From assembly GCF_002807015.1 (NCBI RefSeq), contig NZ_NIPO01000001.1, positions 979,178 through 1,043,177 of the forward strand: a stretch of DNA of 64,000 nucleotides, written 5' to 3'. Source of the stretch: Avrilella dinanensis. Its GTDB lineage: Bacteria; Bacteroidota; Bacteroidia; Flavobacteriales; Flavobacteriaceae. Shown here one piece after another: positions 16,544 through 25,560 of this stretch; within the stretch, counting starts at the first letter, position 1; every line of letters begins with the position of its first letter. Under the pieces are notes generated by a model. It worked only from the letters and a program-made list of their open reading frames with translations. It did no database searches and was not told the DNA's origin. A program made the position numbers and the translations under genes.

Positions 16544-18196
16544 ATGAAAAAAGAACTTATAATTTTGCTTTTTTTAGGTGTCATATTAACTATGAGTGCC
16601 CAGACAACACCTGTTTTGCTTAAAAATATTAATCCAAATGATGGAGACGTACCCTTTTTCTGGGGTTCCTACTCAGAAATAACAACCTATGGAGATAAAA
16701 TTTATTTCAAAGCACACACTGGCGACAGCGATTTTGATTATGAATTGCACGCATCTGACGGAACTACGAACGGTACACATTTAGTTTTTTCACAACAAGA
16801 GATGGCCACTGACCCCATGAACATTACAGGAGCAGGAGAACTTGTTTATTTTGTGGGCAATGCCCCTTTCATTCTTGAAGAATTATGGGCAACAGACGGA
16901 ACAGAAGAAGGAACTTACTTGGTTAAAGATATAAAACCAAATAGCTCCTCCAGCCCAAAAAACCTGATGGCATACAACGACAAGCTATATTTTTGGGCAG
17001 ATGACGGTGTGTACGGACACGAATTATGGACAAGTGACGGAACAGAAACCGGAACATTTATGGTTAAAGATATTAACCCATATCATGGTTCTATGACTCA
17101 TAGCGAGTATTTTGATGAACACCCTCCGGTGATCTATAACGATTTAATATACTTCACAGTAGATGATGGTTATGGACTGAAGCTTTGGGTAAGTGATGGT
17201 ACAGAAGTCGGAACACACGTTTTTTATAATGTTAACGCCAACGAACTGACAATATATAATGATAAATTATATTTTTCGGGTAAAATCGGTGCTAATGAAG
17301 GTCTTTGGGTGACTGATGGAACGCTCACTGGAACTTATATGATTATGGGATTTAATGATGGTGTTCAGGATTTATTTGTCTGTAATGGAAGTTTATATTT
17401 TTATGCTTCCTACTCTGAACTTTGGGTAACCGACGGAACAGAAGAAGCAACGCATATGGTAAAAGACATCAACTCAACAAGTATAAATGGGCAATCTTAT
17501 TGGTATCCACAACAGCGGCCCATGGGATATATGCGACCTTTTATGGCTGAACTTGACGGGAAACTGTACTTTACAGCCAATGATGGCATACATGGACCTG
17601 AGCTATGGGTAACCGACGGAACTGAGGAAGGAACAAACCTGGTTATAGATATTACCGAAGGTAATGAAAGTGGCGCACCATGCAACTATTGCGGACCATA
17701 CAACCTTACTGTTTTAGATGATAAACTATACTTTACAACTACCAATGAAGAGTATGGTCATCAGCTATGGGTAACTGAAGGAACTGCCGAAACCACTCAG
17801 ATTATACTTCCTGAAAACCCAAATTTTGATGCACTGCGTTTTACAGATAAATTACAAGTATTCAATAATAACCTGTACTTTCCTGCCTACTACCACGATT
17901 ACATAGACAACGTTTATATTGGACCAAGCATATATGTTATCGGAGACAACAATGTGTCTATTGAAGAAATATTCCAAAATAGTAAAGTGAAATTATATCC
18001 GAATCCTTCTGCTGATATCCTCTATTTCTCGGAAGAACTCGAAGATGTTCAGGTTTATTCCATTTTAGGGAAGCTTGTTTTGTCTGAAAACAAAAAAGAC
18101 AATATTGACATAAGTAGCTTAGGTAAAGGCCTCTATATTATTAAAGCCAAAGAAAGTAGCGGCCAGTCATTTTCTTCAAAATTTACAAAATTGTAG
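16544..18196 (+). CDS. ELWxxDGT-repeat protein with T9SS type A sorting domain
   Basis: A 550-residue secreted protein: signal peptide (1-20, ending MSAQ), then eight copies of an ELWxxDGTxxGT-like motif (for example ELWATDGTEEGT, ELWTSDGTETGT, QLWVTEGTAETT) spaced through a likely beta-propeller (about 25-460). The C-terminal domain of about 75 residues begins VKLYPNPSADILYF, the T9SS type A sorting signature, with GLYIIK near the end. It is therefore exported by the type IX system, probably to the surface. The function of ELWxxDGT proteins is unknown. It is monocistronic with a terminator behind. Confidence 0.92.
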   Translation: MKKELIILLFLGVILTMSAQTTPVLLKNINPNDGDVPFFWGSYSEITTYGDKIYFKAHTGDSDFDYELHASDGTTNGTHLVFSQQEMATDPMNITGAGELVYFVGNAPFILEELWATDGTEEGTYLVKDIKPNSSSSPKNLMAYNDKLYFWADDGVYGHELWTSDGTETGTFMVKDINPYHGSMTHSEYFDEHPPVIYNDLIYFTVDDGYGLKLWVSDGTEVGTHVFYNVNANELTIYNDKLYFSGKIGANEGLWVTDGTLTGTYMIMGFNDGVQDLFVCNGSLYFYASYSELWVTDGTEEATHMVKDINSTSINGQSYWYPQQRPMGYMRPFMAELDGKLYFTANDGIHGPELWVTDGTEEGTNLVIDITEGNESGAPCNYCGPYNLTVLDDKLYFTTTNEEYGHQLWVTEGTAETTQIILPENPNFDALRFTDKLQVFNNNLYFPAYYHDYIDNVYIGPSIYVIGDNNVSIEEIFQNSKVKLYPNPSADILYFSEELEDVQVYSILGKLVLSENKKDNIDISSLGKGLYIIKAKESSGQSFSSKFTKL

Positions 18197-18241
18197 ATTC
18201 TGAAAAATATTGCAGAATTAACCCAATAAAAAATTTTTAGA

Positions 18242-18282
18242 TTAAACAGTACGAATATTCCCATTTGTACTGTTTTAATTTT
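18242..18282 (+). terminator. Terminator of the ELWxxDGT gene
   Basis: Stem TTAAACAGTAC (18242-18252) against GTACTGTTTTAA (18267-18278), with one bulged T, followed by a short T-run about 45 nt past the stop. Confidence 0.65.
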
Positions 18283-18324
18283 GGTAATGTATTTACACAA
18301 ATAACCGATTATATCAAAATTCCC

Positions 18325-18332
18325 TATCTTTG
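18325..18332 (+). promoter_or_regulatory. -7 box almost abutting the omega-amidase start codon
   Basis: TATCTTTG is an exact TAnnTTTG match ending only 4 nt before the ATG at 18337. If used, the transcript would be leaderless or nearly so, because the start site would fall at about 18338. Confidence 0.45.
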
Positions 18333-18336
18333 AAAG

Positions 18337-19116
18337 ATGAAAACAGCATTGGTACAATTTGATGTGATTTGGGAAGACAAACAGGTAAATCTGGCGTATC
18401 TCACTCAGGCATTAAATTCATTGGCAGATAAGGTAGACTTGGTTGTATTACCCGAAATGTTTAGCACTGGCTTTACGATGAATCCGGAAAAATCTGCGGA
18501 AGAATTTACCAATTCCAAAACGCTGCAATGGTTGCAAAATGCTGCACAAAAACACCGTTTTGCTATAACAGGCAGTTTTGTGGTTAAGGAACAAAATGCT
18601 TATTACAACCGAATGATGTTCGTTTATCCCGACGGAAATTATCAAATCTACGACAAACGGCATTTGTTTTCACTGGCAAAAGAGGACAAACATTATGCTG
18701 CCGGAAAAAACCGGGTTATTGTAGATTATCTGGGTTGGAAAATCGCTCTGCAAGTTTGCTATGATTTGCGGTTTCCGGTATTTTCACGAATCCAAAATGA
18801 AGATTATGATATGCTGATTTATGTTGCTTCTTGGCCAGACAAACGGATTGATGCATGGGATACATTGCTCAAAGCCCGTGCGGTGGAAAACATGAGTTAT
18901 GTGATTGGTGTAAACCGTTGTGGTACTGACCCAGCCGGTATTTTTTATTCTGGACATTCACAAGCCGTTGATTACATGGGTAATTACCTGATTGAACCAT
19001 ACGAAAATGAAGGTATCAAAATTGTAGAATCAGAGAAAAACAACCTGGAAAAAGCCAGAAAAAAATTTAATTTCCTCCGCGATGCAGATGATTTTATCAT
19101 TATTCCAAACCCATAA
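18337..19116 (+). CDS. Nitrilase-superfamily amidohydrolase, omega-amidase-like (YafV type)
   Basis: A 259-residue cytosolic C-N hydrolase with the full catalytic triad: Glu40 in LPEMFSTGF, Lys107 in YDKRHLF, Cys141 in QVCYDLRFP. The FSTGFTM and CYDLRFP signatures fit the YafV/omega-amidase branch, which deaminates alpha-ketoglutaramate and related products of glutamine and methionine transamination. Its start MKTALVQFDVIWED is canonical for the family, which supports the unusually short leader. It stands alone; the next gene is convergent. Confidence 0.9.
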   Translation: MKTALVQFDVIWEDKQVNLAYLTQALNSLADKVDLVVLPEMFSTGFTMNPEKSAEEFTNSKTLQWLQNAAQKHRFAITGSFVVKEQNAYYNRMMFVYPDGNYQIYDKRHLFSLAKEDKHYAAGKNRVIVDYLGWKIALQVCYDLRFPVFSRIQNEDYDMLIYVASWPDKRIDAWDTLLKARAVENMSYVIGVNRCGTDPAGIFYSGHSQAVDYMGNYLIEPYENEGIKIVESEKNNLEKARKKFNFLRDADDFIIIPNP

Positions 19117-19253
19117 TACAAATTTTTCTTATTCTTTATAAATACGAATATTTAAATATTTTGATAAAATCCACCAATCATTTTTCAATATATACGTAAG
19201 TTAAATCGCAATTAAGATATAAATCTTGCAGGTCGCTTTTGACACCCGGCATA

Positions 19254-21035
19254 CTATATAATTTCCATTTTTTTCATAATGAAGGTGGCATTTTTATTTT
19301 GACAAATACCGTCGCGTAATTTGTAATCAAAAGACAATTCATCATTGGCAATAATTCCTTCAAAGGATTTATTCGTCAACACATTCGGATATTTATTTTC
19401 TACTGTGCAAACTTCCAAATCATGCGTTGCTATCATTCCGGTTGCTCCGCAATTTACCATTTTTTCAATCACGCCAATCGTTCCCTGCGTTTTATCGTCA
19501 GAGTTTGTGCCGCGAAGAATTTCATCTAACAACACAAAAACCGGTTGTTGCTGTGCTTCCACCACAATTTGTTTTAACCTTTTTACTTCGGCATAAAAAT
19601 AAGATTCGCCGTCTTTCAGCGAATCGGTTAATCGCATAGAAACCCAAAGCGGAATCGGGCAAACGGTTGCTTCCGTCGCACAAACCGGCGACCCCGCCCC
19701 GGTCAATAGCAAGTTTACGCCAATTGTTCTCAGAAAAGTACTTTTTCCGGACATATTCGAACCGGTCAAAATCGTCAATCGTTGTTGCCTGAAATCAATA
19801 TCGTTGCAAACTCTTTTCGTTTTTTCGATTAAAGGGTGCCCGAGCTGTTGAAAAGCAAAATGATTATTTTCGTTAATTGCCGGATAAACATATTTCGGAT
19901 TATTATAGGCAAAATTAGCTACGCTGTTCAGTGCTTCGATATCCGCAACAGTATTCAACCAATGGAAAAGTTGCCGGCTGTAAGCAGATTTCCATTTGAC
20001 AACTCTGTAATATACGTGGTTATGATATTGAAACAATCCATTGAGCAAAATCGCTACAAACATATTGGCGATGGTGTCGAGCTGTTCAAACAAGCGGGAT
20101 AATTTTTTGATAAGCAAATCGGCCGAAACGGTTTCTGAGGCAAGTTCCTTCTGTTTTTGCACTAACAAATCAGACTGAAAATCAACTTCTTTTATCGTTT
20201 TTATCAATCCGGAATAGGTCGATAAGGTTTGAGCAATCTTGGACGAGTTCTGAATTTCGCCATTGATATGTTTAAAGTTAAAACCTACTGATAACATATT
20301 GATTATAAACAAATAACCAATCCATTTTGAATCAATTAAAGTATTGTCGAAAGCATACAAAACCACCAGAACGAAAAACAACACCGGAAATAACCAGGAC
20401 AAATAAAACGCTAAACCTTTCTTGCTTTTTTGGTCGCTATTTACCCAACGCTTCAAATTATCCATATATTCTTCCTTATCTTCCGACAAGGCGGAAAGCA
20501 CCGAAAAATGTTGTCTTAGTGAGAATTTTTCACTTAATTCCTGAACCGCTTTTTGACGTCGAATAACTTCCTTCGGATTAACTGTTTCGGTAAATAACTG
20601 AGCTAACTTCTTTTTTCCTAAAGTAAGTTTTGTGCGGTTGATATGCTGAAAAAGTGATTTTTCCCCGAACAAATCCAAATCGAAACTGTTGGCATGCTGG
20701 CTGTCGATAAAGTCTTTACCATTATCGAAAGGCAAATCATTGTTAGTCAAATAATTAAATTCATCTTTATTTATAGCTAATAATTGCTTGTGATACGCCA
20801 GTTTTTTGGCATTTCTTTGATATATCAACAGCAAAGTCAAGAAAACTGCTGCCGAACCATAAATCAATAATTGCCAAATATCGGCTACCGATTGTTCAAT
20901 CAAAACCTGATATAAACTGGTCAGAAACAGCACCACAACTGCTAATCTCAACAAACTCAACACATTTGAAATTCTTTTTAATTTACTGACTATTTGCGTT
21001 TGTTCTATTACGTTTTCCTGATAAATTTTAGTCAT
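19254..21035 (-). CDS. Membrane-anchored MutS-family ATPase
   Basis: A 593-residue protein with the MutS ATPase domain at its C-terminus: Walker A GSNMSGKSTFLRT (about 425-437), Walker B VLLDEILRGTNSDD (about 501-514) and ATHDLEV (about 533-539). It lacks the N-terminal mismatch-binding domain of MutS. Instead it has two hydrophobic helices near 26-75 and two more near 205-250, a layout found in a Bacteroidota family often annotated as DNA mismatch repair protein MutS. A true mismatch-repair role is doubtful. No endonuclease (Smr) domain is present. Confidence 0.85.
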   Translation of the reverse strand: MTKIYQENVIEQTQIVSKLKRISNVLSLLRLAVVVLFLTSLYQVLIEQSVADIWQLLIYGSAAVFLTLLLIYQRNAKKLAYHKQLLAINKDEFNYLTNNDLPFDNGKDFIDSQHANSFDLDLFGEKSLFQHINRTKLTLGKKKLAQLFTETVNPKEVIRRQKAVQELSEKFSLRQHFSVLSALSEDKEEYMDNLKRWVNSDQKSKKGLAFYLSWLFPVLFFVLVVLYAFDNTLIDSKWIGYLFIINMLSVGFNFKHINGEIQNSSKIAQTLSTYSGLIKTIKEVDFQSDLLVQKQKELASETVSADLLIKKLSRLFEQLDTIANMFVAILLNGLFQYHNHVYYRVVKWKSAYSRQLFHWLNTVADIEALNSVANFAYNNPKYVYPAINENNHFAFQQLGHPLIEKTKRVCNDIDFRQQRLTILTGSNMSGKSTFLRTIGVNLLLTGAGSPVCATEATVCPIPLWVSMRLTDSLKDGESYFYAEVKRLKQIVVEAQQQPVFVLLDEILRGTNSDDKTQGTIGVIEKMVNCGATGMIATHDLEVCTVENKYPNVLTNKSFEGIIANDELSFDYKLRDGICQNKNATFIMKKMEII

Positions 21036-21089
21036 AAATCCTTTTTAAATTAAAGACTGCGAAAGTTAAGGATAAAATTCCAGGGACTC

Positions 21090-21122
21090 AAAAGAAAAAA
21101 GCACAGCAATTATTGCTGTGCT
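21090..21122 (-). terminator. Terminator of the PNGase F gene
   Basis: Stem AGCACAGCAAT/ATTGCTGTGCT (21100-21122) with a single-base apex. On the minus strand it is followed by TTTTTTCTTTT. It lies about 25 nt past the stop at 21148. Confidence 0.85.
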
Positions 21123-21147
21123 CTAAATATCTGAACCGGAAAAATTA

Positions 21148-22158
21148 TCAATCCGTTACTACCGGAAGATTGTTAATCGGCGAATTACTTTTTACCACGA
21201 CAAAGGTTGAAATGGCGTAAAATGCATTTCCTCCATTACCATTGCTTGTCCAGTCTTCAAACTGATATTCAAAACTAAAATTACTTCCAATCAATCCGCT
21301 ACTCAATTCATCTTCTCTTACCGGAACAACCATTCCTGGACACCAACCAGCTCTATCTCCTGTCCAGTTTCCAGGTGATTGATTGTTTATTGGATTACTC
21401 GCACAACCAAGCGGACCTAATTCATGCTCAAAAGTCGGTGCGTTATTAATGGCAACGTGATGCGTTCTGAAACACCACTCAGCACAACCTCTGCCACCTG
21501 TATCATACGGCGTAGCGTGCCCCCAACCTGAAATAATCGTACGAAGATATGCTTTCTCTACTCCACTTGGCAATTGAATGCTTTTGGTCAAATCCAGATT
21601 ATGCGTTACCCCATAAGGTACTCCGTCAATCGAAGAATGATTGTATTGCATAACCGGTACCACAGCCGAATATTTATAGTCCGGCTCGCCATAAACAAAG
21701 TCAAAATCAACACTATATGTTCTTCCTTTCGCCAACCAGGTTTCGGTATATATCTTTAATTCAGTCTGCCCTTTAAGTAGTGATTTAAAATCAGTTACAT
21801 CTACTTCTAAACCACGTTCCAATAACTCTGTACCTACCCAGTACGGCGTAATAAACCGTCCGATTTCATACCATTCTCCTGTTTCCTGGTTTTTTACATA
21901 TACATTCGCATATCTATCCCATTCGTCACATTCTTTATTCGGGCAAATATCCTGAATATACATCTTAATCGATTTAATCTTTTCAGAATCAGACGGAAAA
22001 TTAAAAGTACCAACGGCACTTTGCTCAAATCCGTCCCCAAATGCTACTTTAACGTTTTGAAATGTTTTTACATTAGTTGTCCCTTCCGGCGAACTATCGT
22101 CATTATTACAAGCAATAAAACCAAAAGTAAGTAGTCCTAACAAAAGTATTTTTTTCAT
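21148..22158 (-). CDS. Peptide-N4-(N-acetyl-beta-glucosaminyl)asparagine amidase F (PNGase F)
   Basis: Cleaves the bond between Asn and the innermost GlcNAc of N-glycans, releasing whole glycans from glycoproteins. The 336 residues follow the classic Flavobacterium/Elizabethkingia PNGase F along the whole length, including DEWDRYANVYVKN, RFITPYWVGT, ELKIYTETWLAKGR and RGCAEWCFRTH. The residues corresponding to the known active-site acids are all present: Asp81 (Asp60 in the mature classic enzyme), Glu139 (Glu118) and Glu227 (Glu206). The N-terminus is a lipoprotein signal, MKKILLLGLLTFGFIAC (Cys17), so the enzyme is probably surface- or periplasm-anchored. It is monocistronic with a strong terminator. 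There is no glycan-use locus around it. Confidence 0.96.
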   Translation of the reverse strand: MKKILLLGLLTFGFIACNNDDSSPEGTTNVKTFQNVKVAFGDGFEQSAVGTFNFPSDSEKIKSIKMYIQDICPNKECDEWDRYANVYVKNQETGEWYEIGRFITPYWVGTELLERGLEVDVTDFKSLLKGQTELKIYTETWLAKGRTYSVDFDFVYGEPDYKYSAVVPVMQYNHSSIDGVPYGVTHNLDLTKSIQLPSGVEKAYLRTIISGWGHATPYDTGGRGCAEWCFRTHHVAINNAPTFEHELGPLGCASNPINNQSPGNWTGDRAGWCPGMVVPVREDELSSGLIGSNFSFEYQFEDWTSNGNGGNAFYAISTFVVVKSNSPINNLPVVTD

Positions 22159-22232
22159 ATTTCAATGTTTTGGATTAATTTTACGTAAAAATATTAAATT
22201 TTTCTGAAAAACCTAATTCTATATAAATATTT

Positions 22233-24341
22233 ATGCAGCAACCCGATTTGAATTTACCTATTGAATATCTGAAAGGCGTTGGACCTAATCGGGCTGATAT
22301 TATCAAAAAAGAACTGCAAATATTTACAGTAAACGAGTTACTTCACTTTTTTCCCTACAAATATTCAGACCGTACTAAATATTACAAAATCAACGAATTA
22401 ACCAAAAACAACAAAAGTGAAGTCCAAATTATAGGAAAAATAATTCATCTGAAAACCGTTGAACAAAAACGCGGAAAAAGATTGGTAGCCACGTTTACGG
22501 ACGGCGTATCTAAAATGGAATTGGTTTGGTTTCGCGGACACAAATGGATAAACGACAACCTGAAAATTAATGTGCCGTATGTCATTTTCGGAAAAACCAA
22601 TTGGTATGGGCAAACGCTTTCCATGCCCCACCCGGAAATGGAATTGTACGAAGAACACCAAAACAAAATTCAATCTGGTCTGCAAGCGGTTTATCCATCA
22701 ACCGAAACTTTGGGCAAACGGAATATTTCCAACAAAGTGATTCAGCGGATTATTGCCGAAGCCGTGAATTATGCCCTGCCGGCATTGGAGGAAATTCTGC
22801 CAATAGATTTAAGAAAAAAACTCCATCTGGTATCAAAACAAGAAGCTATTTTTCACGTCCACTTCCCGGAAACAGCAGAAAAACTGAATCTAGCTCAATA
22901 CCGAATCAAGTTTGAAGAATTGTTTTTGATTCAGATGCAGCTCATCAACCAGAATATTTTCAGAAAACAGAAAATACAAGGTTATCCGTTTGAAATTGTA
23001 GGGGAAAAATTTCATGATTTTTACAATAATCACTTACCTTTTCCGCTGACCAATGCACAGAAAAAAGTGATTAAAGAAATCCGTTCCGATATGGCGAAGC
23101 CTGTGCAAATGAACCGGTTGTTACAAGGCGATGTCGGTTCAGGGAAAACAGTTGTTGCATTCCTGTCGGCGTTAATCGCTATCGGCAATGATTTTCAGGC
23201 GTGTATTATGGCACCGACAGAAATTCTTGCTAATCAACATTTTAACGGATTACAGGAATGGGCAGGGCAAATCGGGGTTAATATTGGGCTACTCACCGGC
23301 TCAACAAAAACTGCTCAACGCAGACAGATTCTGGAAGATTTAATCAACGGAAACCTGACCATATTAATTGGCACACACGCCATTCTGGAAGACCCAGTTA
23401 AATTTAACAATCTGGGACTGGCAATTATTGATGAACAACATCGTTTTGGCGTGGACCAAAGGGCGAAACTATGGAAAAAAAATCATTTGCCACCACATGT
23501 TTTGGTAATGACTGCCACACCGATTCCGCGTACTTTGGCGATGAGTTTGTACGGCGATTTGGACGTTTCCGTTATCGACGAATTACCTCCGGGCAGAAAA
23601 CCAGTGCAGACCATACATTATTATGAAGGCAAACGGCTACGAGTCTGGAAATTTGTCAAAGACGAAATTGCCAAAGGCAGACAAGTGTATATGGTGTATC
23701 CGCTGATTCAGGAAAGTGAAAAGCTCGATTACAAAAATCTGATGGACGGTTACGAAGGAATTTCGAGAGATTTCCCCCTACCCGATTACGCCATCAGTAT
23801 TGTACACGGACAGATGACCGCTACGGAAAAAGACCGTGAAATGGCGAGGTTTGTTAAAGGAGAAACCCAGATTATGATAGCGACCACTGTTATTGAAGTG
23901 GGTGTAAACGTCCCGAATGCCACCGTGATGGTTATCGAAAGTGCCGAACGGTTTGGGTTATCTCAGCTGCACCAGCTTCGGGGGCGCGTGGGCAGAGGTG
24001 GCGACCAGAGTTATTGTATTTTAATGACCGGAAACAAACTCAGCAACGATTCACAGGTACGAATGGACACGATGTGCCGTACCAATGACGGTTTTGAAAT
24101 TGCCGAAGTAGATTTAAAACTACGCGGTCCGGGTGATTTAATGGGTACGCAACAAAGCGGCGTGCTTAATCTGAGAATGGCAGACCTGGTTAAAGACCAG
24201 CAAATTCTATCACTGGCGCGACAACAAGCGGTATTACTTTTACAAAACGATATCAAATTAGAAAATCCTGAACACCAAAAACTTAAATTAGTTCTAACAC
24301 AAATTATGAAGAAAAGCGGTTTGTATAGCTTCATCAGTTAA
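22233..24341 (+). CDS. recG: ATP-dependent DNA helicase RecG
   Basis: Branch-migration helicase that remodels stalled forks and recombination intermediates. The 702 residues show the N-terminal wedge/OB domain (about 1-200), Walker A LQGDVGSGKTVVAF (about 290-303), the DEQH box in IIDEQHRFGVDQR (about 390-402), TATPIPRTLAM, and the C-terminal helicase motifs with QLHQLRGRVGRG. The length is normal. It starts MQQPDLNLPIEYLKGVGP, as usual for the family. It is divergent from the PNGase F gene, and an imperfect repeat hairpin follows it. Confidence 0.97.
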   Translation: MQQPDLNLPIEYLKGVGPNRADIIKKELQIFTVNELLHFFPYKYSDRTKYYKINELTKNNKSEVQIIGKIIHLKTVEQKRGKRLVATFTDGVSKMELVWFRGHKWINDNLKINVPYVIFGKTNWYGQTLSMPHPEMELYEEHQNKIQSGLQAVYPSTETLGKRNISNKVIQRIIAEAVNYALPALEEILPIDLRKKLHLVSKQEAIFHVHFPETAEKLNLAQYRIKFEELFLIQMQLINQNIFRKQKIQGYPFEIVGEKFHDFYNNHLPFPLTNAQKKVIKEIRSDMAKPVQMNRLLQGDVGSGKTVVAFLSALIAIGNDFQACIMAPTEILANQHFNGLQEWAGQIGVNIGLLTGSTKTAQRRQILEDLINGNLTILIGTHAILEDPVKFNNLGLAIIDEQHRFGVDQRAKLWKKNHLPPHVLVMTATPIPRTLAMSLYGDLDVSVIDELPPGRKPVQTIHYYEGKRLRVWKFVKDEIAKGRQVYMVYPLIQESEKLDYKNLMDGYEGISRDFPLPDYAISIVHGQMTATEKDREMARFVKGETQIMIATTVIEVGVNVPNATVMVIESAERFGLSQLHQLRGRVGRGGDQSYCILMTGNKLSNDSQVRMDTMCRTNDGFEIAEVDLKLRGPGDLMGTQQSGVLNLRMADLVKDQQILSLARQQAVLLLQNDIKLENPEHQKLKLVLTQIMKKSGLYSFIS

Positions 24342-24362
24342 AAAAATAACTACAAAAAAAAA

Positions 24363-24406
24363 CACAGAGGCACAAAGTTTTTCTTTTTTCTCTGTGCCTT
24401 TGTGGT
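24363..24406. repeat. CACAGAGGCACAAAG hairpin repeat, possible recG terminator
   Basis: CACAGAGGCACAAAG (24363-24377) is an imperfect inverted partner of CTCTGTGCCTTTGTGG (24390-24405), with a T-rich loop and A-runs on both sides. It is of the CACAAAG intergenic repeat type seen in many Bacteroidota genomes, and in this position could also end recG transcription. Confidence 0.6.
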
Positions 24407-24424
24407 AAAAAAATAATCTAAGTT

Positions 24425-25003
24425 ATGAAAATAGTATTTGCGTCCAACAACCTCAACAAAGTCAGAGAAATCAGTAATCAATTGCCAGATGATATAGAAA
24501 TATTGTCTTTGGCTGATATCAACTGTACCGAAGATATTCCGGAAACCGGCAATACCATTGAAAGTAATGCGATTCTCAAAGCAAATTATGTTACTGAGAA
24601 ATACGGTTTGCCCTGTTTTGCAGATGACACCGGACTCGAAATTGAAGCACTGAACGGCGAACCCGGCGTATATTCTGCCCGATATGCCGGAAAAGATAAA
24701 AATGATGATAAAAACATAGAGTTAGTGCTGAAAAAATTAGCTGAGCAAACGAACCGGAAAGCCCGGTTCAAAACAGTCATTGCTCTCAACATCGATAATG
24801 AACAACATCTGTTTACCGGTATTGTGGAAGGAAATATTACCCACGAAAAAATCGGGACAAATGGTTTTGGTTATGACCCTGTTTTTACACCAAGTGGTTT
24901 TGACCACACTTTTGCCCAAATGGATATAGAACAAAAAAACATCATCAGCCACAGGGGAAAAGCGGTTAAACAACTTATTTATTTTTTAACAAATACTAAA
25001 TAA
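24425..25003 (+). CDS. rdgB: Non-canonical purine NTP pyrophosphatase (ITPase, XTPase)
   Basis: Hydrolyses dITP, XTP and other damaged purine nucleotides to monophosphates, keeping them out of DNA and RNA. The 192-residue Ham1/RdgB protein has the signature N-terminus MKIVFASNNLNKVREI (substrate loop), FADDTGLEIEALNGEPGVYSARY with its metal-binding acids, and GFGYDPVF and SHRGKA near the C-terminus. Its length is typical. It follows recG with an 83-bp gap holding a repeat hairpin; whether they share a transcript is unclear. Confidence 0.96.
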   Translation: MKIVFASNNLNKVREISNQLPDDIEILSLADINCTEDIPETGNTIESNAILKANYVTEKYGLPCFADDTGLEIEALNGEPGVYSARYAGKDKNDDKNIELVLKKLAEQTNRKARFKTVIALNIDNEQHLFTGIVEGNITHEKIGTNGFGYDPVFTPSGFDHTFAQMDIEQKNIISHRGKAVKQLIYFLTNTK

Positions 25004-25051
25004 CTAATATTCAATATTTTAAAGAAGAATTAAAAAAACACTTAAATAATA

Positions 25052-25100
25052 GTTGCATAATAAACCATTGTTTATGTAACTTTGCTGTTGTTTAAACAAC
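25052..25100 (+). promoter_or_regulatory. Promoter and palindromic operators of the MarR efflux operon
   Basis: TTG (25053-25055), 21 nt, then the -7 box TAACTTTG (25077-25084). The perfect 14-bp palindrome GTTGTTTAAACAAC (25087-25100) covers the expected start site. A second inverted repeat, GTTGCATAA (25052-25060) with TTATGTAAC (25072-25080), one mismatch, overlaps the TTG and -7 boxes. Both are well placed for repression by the MarR protein encoded next. Confidence 0.65.
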
Positions 25101-25107
25101 CTTCTTT

Positions 25108-25560
25108 ATGAAAGCGACTAAATTAAGTAACGAAAATAAGTACAACCTGCTCATGGGCAGAGTGCCACTATTACTCAACCGATTTTTAGTAAAAAAATTC
25201 AAAGACAACGATATTTATCTGACTCGGGAACAATGGTCTATTCTGGCGGTGTTGTGGAAAAACGACGGCTGTTCACAACAAGCACTAGCAGAAGCAACTT
25301 ATCGCGACAAACCCAGCATTACCCGTTTGATTGATAATCTGGAAAAAGAAGGTTATGTCGAGCGTAAAGCCGATAAAAATGACCGAAGGCTTAAGCTGAT
25401 ATTCCTTACACAAAAAGGCAGAAATATCGAAATTCCGATGATGAATGTCGTCAACGAAACCATTGATATTGCTACCAAAAATCTGACAGAAGAACAAACT
25501 TTGAATATCAGAGACAGTTTTCAACTCATATTTGAGAATATTAACAAAGAGCTATCATGA
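25108..25560 (+). CDS. MarR-family transcriptional regulator
   Basis: A 150-residue winged-helix regulator: dimerisation helices at both ends, recognition region YLTREQWSILAVLWKNDGCSQQALAEATY (in two parts, about 45-75), and the wing with ERKADKNDRRLKLIFLT (about 98-115). MarR proteins usually repress adjacent drug-efflux genes and let go on binding an aromatic or lipophilic compound. This gene overlaps the TolC-like gene by 4 bp and heads the operon. A palindrome over the start site suggests autorepression. Confidence 0.93.
   Translation: MKATKLSNENKYNLLMGRVPLLLNRFLVKKFKDNDIYLTREQWSILAVLWKNDGCSQQALAEATYRDKPSITRLIDNLEKEGYVERKADKNDRRLKLIFLTQKGRNIEIPMMNVVNETIDIATKNLTEEQTLNIRDSFQLIFENINKELS

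Noticed and set aside
19254..21035. Calling the MutS-like gene mutS or mutS2
   Set aside because: It lacks the mismatch-binding domain of MutS and the Smr nuclease of MutS2, and has transmembrane helices.
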